From NCBI GenBank assembly GCA_002691365.1, contig NZHL01000025.1, positions 1,818 to 11,505 on the forward strand: DNA of 9,688 nt, given 5' to 3'. The stretch is from Fidelibacterota bacterium (GTDB lineage: Bacteria > Fidelibacterota > Marinisomatia > Marinisomatales > S15-B10). The translations under genes and the position numbers were made by a program. The notes under the pieces are model-generated. The model made no database searches. It was not told the origin of the DNA and saw only the letters and a list, made by a program, of their open reading frames with translations. How positions within the stretch are numbered: the stretch's first letter is position 1; each line of letters begins with the position of its first letter. This document shows positions 1-5,664 of the stretch, one piece after another.

Positions 1-506
1 GGTAATAATGCCTTTGCTTCAGAAGCAAAATAAAATACATTATCTTTAATGAAATAATAAAATGGTTTAATTCCAAATCTATCTCTAGCGCAAAACAATT
101 CGTTTTTTTTTGAATTCCAAATTGAGAATGAAAACATTCCCCTTAGATTATCTAAACAGCTTACTCCATATTTTGAATAAGCACTTAAAATACACTCGGT
201 ATCAGAATCTGTTTTAAAATCCCAATCATTTTTTAATAATGATCTGATTTCTTTATAATTATAAATTTCTCCATTATATGTAATCAAATTATTATCTATT
301 CCTTCCATAGGTTGATTAGCCTTTTGAGATAAATCAATGATAGATAATCTATTATGTCCAAATCCAATAAATTGATTTGGATGAATCCAATGGTTATGAA
401 AATCAGGTCCCCTATGAGATAATAATTTTATCATTGTCTTAATTTTCTTTTCAGGAGAATCGATTTTTTGAAAATTCATATTAAATATTCCAGAAATTCC
501 ACACAT
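1..506 (-). CDS. asnB: Asparagine synthetase (glutamine-hydrolysing)-like protein, N-terminal part, cut by window edge
   Basis: This is the N-terminal 168 codons of a class II (Ntn-type) glutamine amidotransferase of the AsnB family; the C-terminal synthetase domain lies beyond position 1. The protein starts MCGISGIF, so Cys2 is the expected nucleophile after Met removal. Further visible family motifs are HRGPD (residues 31-35), HNRLSIIDLS (51-60), YNGEIYNY (77-84), SDTE (101-104), RGMFSFSIW (122-130) and RDRFGIKPFYY (141-151). The start is secure: the Cys must be residue 2, and an AGGAG site lies six bases upstream. It follows the broken glycosyltransferase by 13 bases. AsnB paralogues are common in O-antigen loci. 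Some, such as WbpS of Pseudomonas aeruginosa, are proposed to amidate a uronic acid carboxyl rather than aspartate. Which applies here cannot be decided without the C-terminal half. Confidence 0.93.
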   Translation of the reverse strand, partial: MCGISGIFNMNFQKIDSPEKKIKTMIKLLSHRGPDFHNHWIHPNQFIGFGHNRLSIIDLSQKANQPMEGIDNNLITYNGEIYNYKEIRSLLKNDWDFKTDSDTECILSAYSKYGVSCLDNLRGMFSFSIWNSKKNELFCARDRFGIKPFYYFIKDNVFYFASEAKALL

Positions 507-512
507 AATAAA

Positions 513-517
513 CTCCT
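513..517 (-). promoter_or_regulatory. Ribosome binding site of the AsnB-like gene
   Basis: On the minus strand AGGAG lies six bases (TTTATT) before the ATG at 506. It is one of the few clear Shine-Dalgarno sites in the window and fixes the start. It sits in the 13-base gap just after the stop codon (520-522) of the preceding glycosyltransferase reading frame. Confidence 0.75.
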
Positions 518-519
518 AA

Positions 520-1275
520 CTAATTAAGATTAGAAATTAATTTTGAAAAAGATGAATTATAATCCATTTTTTTTGCAATTTTAATTTTTTCAACAAAAGA
601 ATCATAATTCTTTGATTTTGTTCTGGCGATTAAAATTTGCTTTTCAAATTCATTAGCGTCATTAGCAAAAAAGAAAAATTTTTTAAATTTTTTTAAAGAA
701 TTTATTTCAATTGAAACTACGGGCAATCCACAGGCTAAATATTCAAAAGATTTTAATGGGAAAGCACTCTCAACAGTATATTTTGTTTTTGCAAATGGCA
801 TAATTCCCATTGTAGCTTTATAACCAAAACTTCTTAATTTTTCCACAGATTTAAATTTATGATACCTGAAATTTTTAAATTTAAAAAAACTTTTCCATAT
901 ATTTTTATTTTCTAAATCATTAAAATTTGATCTTCCAAAAAAATGAAATTCCATATCACTTAATTTATATATCAAATCATATAATAATTTCATATTTAAT
1001 CTATCGTTTATACCACCTTGGTAAAATATAATGTTATTTTTTCTATTTTGAATAACTTGTTTTAAATCCGAAGTTTTTGGAGCATAAAAATGAAAATCAA
1101 CACCATTTGTTAAAATCATTGACTCTCCAATATATTTACCGTTATTTATATAACTACTATTTACTCCCTCGGAACATGAAACTAATAAATCTATATTTTG
1201 TAATACTTTTTTTAATTTATCAATATTAGGAGGTTTAAAAAAATAAATCACTACAAAAAAAATCCTCCGTTGCAT
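520..1275 (-). CDS. Glycosyltransferase, C-terminal half (downstream of frameshift)
   Basis: This 251-residue frame holds the end of the acceptor domain and the whole C-terminal nucleotide-sugar-binding domain of the GT4-type enzyme. Visible are DLLVSCSEGV (residues 29-38), equivalent to the usual D-l-V-xx-V-S-e-g-v strand; LTNGVDFHFY (55-64), the typical linker; GIMPF (157-161); and PLKSFEYLACGLPVV (173-187), the GT4 donor-site signature with the conserved Glu. The first codons (MQRRI, to about residue 7) are probably not native: the ATG at 1275 has no ribosome site and merely opens the frame inside the N-half. Genuine homology should start close to the T7/T8 tracts. The frame ends 13 bases before the AsnB-like gene, whose AGGAG sits in that gap. 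Confidence 0.82.
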   Translation of the reverse strand: MQRRIFFVVIYFFKPPNIDKLKKVLQNIDLLVSCSEGVNSSYINNGKYIGESMILTNGVDFHFYAPKTSDLKQVIQNRKNNIIFYQGGINDRLNMKLLYDLIYKLSDMEFHFFGRSNFNDLENKNIWKSFFKFKNFRYHKFKSVEKLRSFGYKATMGIMPFAKTKYTVESAFPLKSFEYLACGLPVVSIEINSLKKFKKFFFFANDANEFEKQILIARTKSKNYDSFVEKIKIAKKMDYNSSFSKLISNLN

Positions 1276-1612
1276 GAAAAATTTTCATATCAGACTTAAA
1301 ATTTCTTATAATATCATCAAGTAAATAATTATAAATCCATAATAGAGGTTTTTTAGTTTTTATCTTTTCAAGAATGTTAAATAACTTATGTTGATTATTA
1401 TTAACGAGATATTTTTTATTACAATGAACAATTATAATATTTGAGTTTTTGATTTTCTCAAAATAATTATCTCTAAATTTCAAATCAAATTGAAAAAAAT
1501 AAACTGGACATAATTTTGAAAATCTTGATGCATAATGATATCTATTACTTCTAGCTTCTTTTTTCCATATTGAAAAAGTTAGCATTATAACAGCATCATA
1601 ATTAAAATTCAT
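1235..1612 (-). CDS. Glycosyltransferase, N-terminal half (upstream of frameshift)
   Basis: This 125-residue frame covers most of the N-terminal Rossmann domain of the interrupted glycosyltransferase. Visible features are a WKKEARSNRYHYASRF stretch (residues 16-31), resembling the W-x(n)-RSNR/GNRHH segment near the start of related GT4 enzymes, and hydrophobic strands around PVYFFQFD (36-43), NIIIVHC (58-64) and PLLWIYNYL (89-97). IFHATEDFF (111-119) matches the 'YHATENY'-like segment that precedes the second half in relatives. The ATG at 1612 lacks a clear Shine-Dalgarno site; Met10 is a weaker alternative because it would cut into the first strand. It follows the amidotransferase gene after 52 bases that contain only a weak GTTTTA/TAAAAC hairpin. 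Alone this fragment lacks the sugar-nucleotide-binding domain and should be inactive. Confidence 0.8.
   Translation of the reverse strand: MNFNYDAVIMLTFSIWKKEARSNRYHYASRFSKLCPVYFFQFDLKFRDNYFEKIKNSNIIIVHCNKKYLVNNNQHKLFNILEKIKTKKPLLWIYNYLLDDIIRNFKSDMKIFHATEDFFCSDLFF
1237..1243 (-). repeat. T7 homopolymer at the frameshift (includes part of the N-half stop codon)
   Basis: On the coding strand the end of the N-half reads TTA TTT TTT TAA A. Losing one T, or a +1 slip on UUU U at the stop, gives TTT TTT AAA CCT and continues directly into the C-half frame. Because the deduced junction DLFFKPPN keeps a natural-looking sequence, I consider this the likelier site of the length change. Confidence 0.6.
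1255..1262 (-). repeat. T8 homopolymer next to the frameshift
   Basis: On the coding strand GAG GAT TTT TTT TGT contains eight consecutive T. It lies 11 bases before the T7 tract. Removing one T gives GAT TTT TTT GTA GTG ATT and also joins the two glycosyltransferase frames, replacing CSDLFF with VVIYFF. It is the longest homopolymer between the two halves, so it is the alternative slip or error site. Confidence 0.5.
1264..1268 (-). promoter_or_regulatory. Internal Shine-Dalgarno-like GGAGG just upstream of the slippery T tracts
   Basis: The coding strand reads ACG GAG GAT TTT TTT TGT, placing GGAGG two bases before the first TTT codon. An internal Shine-Dalgarno-like element a few bases before a slip codon stimulates +1 frameshifting in prfB. 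It could also allow re-initiation at the in-frame GTG 12 bases downstream. The motif is dictated by the Glu-Asp codons of the HATEDFF segment, so it may be coincidental. Confidence 0.3.
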
Positions 1613-1664
1613 TTTATGAATTGTTCTTCAGTTTTATTAGTTTAAAACCAATAATTTAACAAAG

Positions 1665-2936
1665 TTAGTTTTTTGATTTTGATAATATCTTCAATGATAA
1701 ATATTTTATTCTTGCAAGAATATATTTTACTTTACTAAATATATTCACCCTACTTTTTAAATTTGAAAATTCTATTATTAAACTATAAATTACCTTTTTT
1801 ATGAAAACATTATTTTTGTAGTCGCTAAATTTTTTGTTAGGTTCATTCATCCAACAAATAAAATCTTCTTTTTTAACATCTAATTTTTTACAAATATAAT
1901 TAATATCCTGATCAATTGTTGATTTATCATATGAATTTTTCTTCATTTCATCAAGAGCTTCATCTCTAGTAATTTCTTCACTTAAAATTAAACTTGACAA
2001 ATGAGCCTTTCTTTTATCATATCCAAATTTTTCGGGTAACCAATAACTTTGAAAAAATTTTGTAAAACGAGATTCATAATGTTTTCCACCATAATATTGC
2101 CAATTTAATTTTTCTTCAAGGACTTTAATTGCATCCATTTTCTTATAATCAATATAATTGAGAGGAGATATAATTTGCATTTTACGGATTCTTGGAATGA
2201 AAACATGATATTTAAAAGTTGAAACAAAAGGAAATTTTTTCCATTTTTTACCACCATGCTGTCTACAAATATCTTTCATGTGGACTGAATCCATAGCATC
2301 ATGGCCCCATGCTACTGGTAAAACAGATTCGGAAGTATAATTGTTACCATTTATAACATATTTGATATTATTTTTTTCAGCAAATGAATATAAAACTGAA
2401 AAAAAAGCATGGTCTTGTGGAGTATCTTGGTTTGCTACACCAGCTTTAAAAAAAGCTGTTTGAACGTCTTTTATTGCCTCCCAATCAACAACCTCAGTAA
2501 ATAATTGGATATCTAATTTTTTTACTATCTCCTCAATATTTCTTACCGCCAAATCCGAATTCCAACCTGCATCAACATGAACAGCTAATAATCTTAGATT
2601 AGCTTCTTTTCTTGCCCAATAAGCCAAATAAGAACTGTCTACACCTCCACTCAAACCGATTATTGCATCATATTCTTGGTTTTTTTGTTTCTCTTTCATT
2701 GAAACAACTATATCATCAAGTTCTTTTAAAACTTCTTTAGTACCAGGGGTCCAATTTTTTTTTAAACTATTATAAAATGAAATACAATGACTACATTGAC
2801 CTGTTTCATCAAATGATATTTCTTCATCAGATGTATCCATTATACATTTGTTACATATTTGTAAATTTTTAATAATTTTTGAGGAATTATTCATTATCTC
2901 AGAAGATAATTTAAGAAGAAATTTGTTTAATTTCAT
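1665..2936 (-). CDS. wbpG: N-acetyl sugar amidotransferase (WbpG/PseA type)
   Basis: This enzyme is expected to activate the N-acetyl group of a sugar nucleotide with ATP and replace its oxygen with ammonia, forming an acetamidino group. Visible are a four-Cys cluster, CNKCIMDTSD (Cys28, Cys31) and CSHC (Cys48, Cys51), probably zinc-binding; the PP-loop motif SGGVDSS (96-102) of N-type ATP pyrophosphatases; VHVDAGWNSD (119-128); INGNNYTSES (195-204); and the conserved-looking KHYESRFTKFFQ block (285-296). Ammonia would come from HisH2/HisF2, encoded directly upstream. The chosen ATG overlaps hisF2 by 26 bases and has no clear ribosome site. Met15 (codon at 2892-2894), just after the hisF2 stop, is a reasonable alternative and leaves all motifs intact. 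Residues from about 375 form a basic, hydrophobic tail that seems longer than in the homologues I recall. Confidence 0.93.
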   Translation of the reverse strand: MKLNKFLLKLSSEIMNNSSKIIKNLQICNKCIMDTSDEEISFDETGQCSHCISFYNSLKKNWTPGTKEVLKELDDIVVSMKEKQKNQEYDAIIGLSGGVDSSYLAYWARKEANLRLLAVHVDAGWNSDLAVRNIEEIVKKLDIQLFTEVVDWEAIKDVQTAFFKAGVANQDTPQDHAFFSVLYSFAEKNNIKYVINGNNYTSESVLPVAWGHDAMDSVHMKDICRQHGGKKWKKFPFVSTFKYHVFIPRIRKMQIISPLNYIDYKKMDAIKVLEEKLNWQYYGGKHYESRFTKFFQSYWLPEKFGYDKRKAHLSSLILSEEITRDEALDEMKKNSYDKSTIDQDINYICKKLDVKKEDFICWMNEPNKKFSDYKNNVFIKKVIYSLIIEFSNLKSRVNIFSKVKYILARIKYLSLKILSKSKN

Positions 2937-3666
2937 TATATGTTGGATAAGAAATTAAAACTGCTTTATATTTGCCATGAAAAGAAAAAAAAGAACCTGC
3001 TGCTGCTGCATCAGCACCAACTTTTATTATTTTTTTTAAATCAGATATTTGACCAGCACCACCTAATGAAACAAGTTGACAAGACAAATATTTTCGAGTT
3101 CTTTCAACTAAATTCAAATCATATCCATTTCTCATACCATCATTATCGACACTTTGAATAATAACTTCTCCAAAACCTGTATCAGCACATCTAACTAAAT
3201 ATTCATCAAAAGACTCAGATATGATTCTTTTTTTTACGTGTGAGAAAATTTTATGAGTTCCAAAAAAATTTTTTTTTACATCAACACAACATACAACTGT
3301 TGAAGAGCCAAATTCTTTAATTAAAGTACGTGCTAAATCAGATTTTTTTAAAAAAGAATTGTTTATAATTAATTTTTCACAACCAGAATTTAAAATTTTT
3401 TCAGCTTGAAAAAGATTTTTAATTCCTCCACCATATGAAAAAGGCATGAAAGCTTCTGAAGAAACATCTTTTATAAAACTATAATTAGGTTCCTTATTTT
3501 TTTTTGATGCATCAATATCCAAAAAAGCAATTTCATCAGATTCTTTTTCACTAAAAATTTTAACTGCATTTATTGGATCACCAATGTATTTAGGTTTTTT
3601 AAATTTTTCCGTTTTGTATAGTACATTATCTTTAAGAAGTAATACTGGAATTATTCTTTTATTCAT
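2911..3666 (-). CDS. hisF2: HisF2-type cyclase homologue for acetamidino sugar modification
   Basis: This is a (beta/alpha)8 HisF homologue of the AglZ/HisF2 group, partner of HisH2 and the WbpG-like amidotransferase rather than of histidine synthesis. It starts NKRIIPVLLLKDN, where true HisF has IIPCLDVKDG; the catalytic Asp (Asp11 in Thermotoga HisF) is Leu10 here. The rest of the barrel is well kept: FLDIDAS (48-54), YGGGI (78-82), Asp129 in VVCCVDV, VDNDGMRNGYD (173-183), LGGAG (201-205) and AAAGSFFSFHGKYKAVLISYP (from 221) with the group-typical FHGK/R-x-AVLISYP ending. Pseudomonas HisF2, as I recall it, has the same LLLK replacement, so the barrel probably binds the glutaminase and channels ammonia without doing cyclisation. 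It overlaps hisH2 by 8 bases and the amidotransferase by 26, suggesting translational coupling. Confidence 0.93.
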   Translation of the reverse strand: MNKRIIPVLLLKDNVLYKTEKFKKPKYIGDPINAVKIFSEKESDEIAFLDIDASKKNKEPNYSFIKDVSSEAFMPFSYGGGIKNLFQAEKILNSGCEKLIINNSFLKKSDLARTLIKEFGSSTVVCCVDVKKNFFGTHKIFSHVKKRIISESFDEYLVRCADTGFGEVIIQSVDNDGMRNGYDLNLVERTRKYLSCQLVSLGGAGQISDLKKIIKVGADAAAAGSFFSFHGKYKAVLISYPTYNEIKQISS

Positions 3667-4264
3667 AAAAAAAGTCTTTCAAAAGTTGAAGTCCAAACCT
3701 ATGGCTTTTTTCTGGGTGAAATTGAACACCATAAACATTGTTTTTTGATACTGCAGAAACAAAATCATCACCATAATTTGAAAATGATTCAATATTATTT
3801 TTATCTTTGGGTTTAAAATAATATGAATGAACAAAATAAAATCGTCTATCAGAATCTAAATTTTTAAAAATTTTTGATTTTCTTGTAGGTTTAACATAAT
3901 TCCAACCCATATGTGGTATTGATAAGTTTTTATTTTCAAATTTTATCACCTCCATATCAATAAAACCTAAACCTTTTTCTTCACCCTCTTCGCTTGATTT
4001 ACCAAGAATTTGAGCTCCTAAACAAATACCTAAAACAGGAATATTTTTATCATATACACACTCGTTTAAAACTTTAATTAAATTCAACTTTTTTAAACTA
4101 TTCATTGCTCTATCATAAGCTCCAACACCAGGTAAAATAATAGCAGATGAATCTAAAATACAATCTGCATCTGATGAAGCTTTGGCATTAATATTAAGCC
4201 TTGATAACATTGAAATTAAAGAACCTATATTTCCTACTTTATAATCTACTATTGTTACATTCAT
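3659..4264 (-). CDS. hisH2: HisH2-type glutamine amidotransferase subunit
   Basis: This is a class I (triad) glutaminase of the HisH family, 201 residues, normal for HisH. It hydrolyses glutamine and passes ammonia to its HisF partner. The nucleophile is Cys81 in GICLGAQ (79-85). His183 and Glu185 in GVQFHPEKS (179-187) complete the triad. PGVGAYDRA (45-53) is the oxyanion-strand region and IPHMGWN (116-122) is a HisH-specific block. The N-terminus MNVTIVDYKVGNIGS fits the family, supporting the ATG at 4264, although no Shine-Dalgarno site is visible. It starts 8 bases after the stop of the upstream glycosyltransferase and overlaps hisF2. Given the HisF2 and WbpG-like neighbours and no other his genes, a role in sugar acetamidination is far more likely than histidine synthesis. 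Confidence 0.94.
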   Translation of the reverse strand: MNVTIVDYKVGNIGSLISMLSRLNINAKASSDADCILDSSAIILPGVGAYDRAMNSLKKLNLIKVLNECVYDKNIPVLGICLGAQILGKSSEEGEEKGLGFIDMEVIKFENKNLSIPHMGWNYVKPTRKSKIFKNLDSDRRFYFVHSYYFKPKDKNNIESFSNYGDDFVSAVSKNNVYGVQFHPEKSHRFGLQLLKDFFYE

Positions 4265-4272
4265 TATAAATT

Positions 4273-5664
4273 TTAATTATTAATAAATTTTAATAATTTT
4301 TTACTTTCATTTTCCCATGATAGAATTTTTGCTGTTTTAATTGAATTTGTTTTAAATAAATTAATTTTTTCGTAAGAAATTTTTAAAATTAATTCTGCAA
4401 TTTTTTTTGGATCATTTTGATCATCATCAATTAATAAACCTAATGAATTTTCATTTACTATTTTTGCCATATCTGGATAATTTGAAACACAAAGCATTGT
4501 TCCTGACATAATATATTCAAAAAATTTATTTGAAAGATTAATTGTTTTTTGCTTTCCAGTATTCTTCATAATTAATAATCCAATATCTGATTTATTAGCT
4601 TCAAAAACAATTTTATTGAAATCAACTGGCTCAACAATTTTTATTTTTTTTGATAAATTAAATGAATTAATTAACTGGTTTAATGAATTAATATAATCTG
4701 AAGGACCACTTCCTCTAATCTTCAAATAGTATTTTTCAGGTAAAAAGTTCATGATTTTTATATATGTTTCTAACCCTCTTCCTGGAGCCAATATTCCATG
4801 ATATAACATTTCGATCCTTGATTCAGAATTTAAAATTTTAGGTTCATGCTTTTCATAAAAAGGGGTGCTTCTAACAGTTATTAAATTTTTAATTTTAGGA
4901 TATTGATCTCTTAATAATAAATTTAAACCATCACTCACAGTTGAAATACCATTTGATTTTGTGTAAAATTCGTTTTCAATATTTTTTATATAAGAGTTTT
5001 GAAAAATTTTAATTTTTAAATTTGAAAAAAAATCTGTTGAGTTTTTTTGAGATAAAGCATGTTCATGAACATCGACAAAATACTTTGAATTATTCTTTTT
5101 TGCTAATTTATAAGCTATTGGTGTAGTAAAATAATCATGAGTAAAAATAAAATCTACTTTAATATCTTTTAACAAATCATATATTTTACCATATCTATTT
5201 TCATCCCAATATCTATTTAAATAGTTTTTTTTATGATCAGAGAAAAATATCAAAATAAAGGTCCTCAATCTTTTTCTTTCATATTTTAATCTTCCTATAG
5301 GCCTTAAGAAAAAATTATCATAAAAAAACTTTAAAAAAATAAAGGGATCTAAAAAATTTGGTAAATATTTCAAAAATTTATGTTCTTTTTTATATTTAAA
5401 TGCTTTGTAAATATTATCAAATGGAAAAGGTAATTTAGATGATATATTATTTTCTGAAGCGGAACTCTTGATATCATTAATAGCCAAATTAGATTTTGGG
5501 TTTAAATCGATAAATTTATAATGATTTATCTTTTTATCTTTTCCTTCATAACCTGCAATGATGACGTTCATACCATTTTGGTAAAATAAATTTGCTTGTC
5601 TAAGAACTCGCGGTTCTGAAAAAACAGGTGTTAGTGAGATTATAAGAACTGATTTAGTCTTCAT
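4273..5664 (-). CDS. GT4-type glycosyltransferase
   Basis: This 463-residue GT-B enzyme probably transfers a sugar from a nucleotide donor to the growing lipid-linked glycan on the cytoplasmic face. The N-terminal Rossmann domain shows SEPRVLRQANLF (16-27), FIFTHDYFTTPIAYKLAK (172-189), KYFVDVHEHA (194-203) and a serine-rich strand ISTVSDGL (240-247). The donor domain shows LYHGILAPGRGLE (287-299), IRGSGP (316-321), DIGLLIM (360-366), NKFFEYIMSGTML (379-391) with the conserved Glu, and SLGLLIDDD (407-415). Residues about 100-155 form a basic, aromatic insertion (for example RPIGRLKYERKRLR) that may help membrane attachment. Its ATG overlaps the upstream stop by 4 bases (ATGA), indicating coupled translation. 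Donor and acceptor cannot be deduced. Confidence 0.92.
   Translation of the reverse strand: MKTKSVLIISLTPVFSEPRVLRQANLFYQNGMNVIIAGYEGKDKKINHYKFIDLNPKSNLAINDIKSSASENNISSKLPFPFDNIYKAFKYKKEHKFLKYLPNFLDPFIFLKFFYDNFFLRPIGRLKYERKRLRTFILIFFSDHKKNYLNRYWDENRYGKIYDLLKDIKVDFIFTHDYFTTPIAYKLAKKNNSKYFVDVHEHALSQKNSTDFFSNLKIKIFQNSYIKNIENEFYTKSNGISTVSDGLNLLLRDQYPKIKNLITVRSTPFYEKHEPKILNSESRIEMLYHGILAPGRGLETYIKIMNFLPEKYYLKIRGSGPSDYINSLNQLINSFNLSKKIKIVEPVDFNKIVFEANKSDIGLLIMKNTGKQKTINLSNKFFEYIMSGTMLCVSNYPDMAKIVNENSLGLLIDDDQNDPKKIAELILKISYEKINLFKTNSIKTAKILSWENESKKLLKFINN

Larger units (their letters stand above)
520..1612 (-). pseudogene. GT4-type glycosyltransferase interrupted by a one-base frameshift
   Basis: Two overlapping minus-strand frames encode the N-terminal and C-terminal halves of one GT-B fold glycosyltransferase. 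The N-half runs 1612 to 1235 and stops at TAA; the C-half continues in another frame to TAG at 520-522. The span is 1093 bases. Removing one base gives 364 codons, so about 363 aa, a normal length for a single GT4 enzyme. The frame is restored by losing one T from either of two homopolymers on the coding strand: T8 (complement of 1255-1262) or T7 (complement of 1237-1243). The T7 repair gives HATEDFFCSDLFFKPPN and keeps a polar SD pair; the T8 repair gives EDFFVVIYFFKPPN. The reading could be a sequencing error, a phase-variable OFF state, a programmed frameshift or a true pseudogene. The sequence alone does not decide. Confidence 0.8.

Noticed and set aside
1613..1664. Weak hairpin GTTTTA/TAAAAC between the amidotransferase and the broken glycosyltransferase as a terminator
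   Set aside because: The stem is only six A/T-rich pairs with no T run after it on the minus strand. Operon continuation is more likely.
2940..3161. Plus-strand open frame of 73 codons
   Set aside because: It is antisense to hisF2, whose family motifs are intact. The predicted product is low-complexity (Leu/His/Lys-rich) and has no ribosome site.
2911..4264. hisF and hisH as part of a histidine biosynthesis operon
   Set aside because: No other his genes are present, the HisF catalytic Asp is replaced, and the WbpG-like amidotransferase is directly adjacent, all pointing to sugar acetamidination.
4266..4294. Direct repeat of ATAAATTTTAAT (4266-4277 and 4283-4294) at the glycosyltransferase-hisH2 junction
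   Set aside because: Twelve bases of pure A/T in this composition are expected by chance and the sequence is partly coding. No function is indicated.
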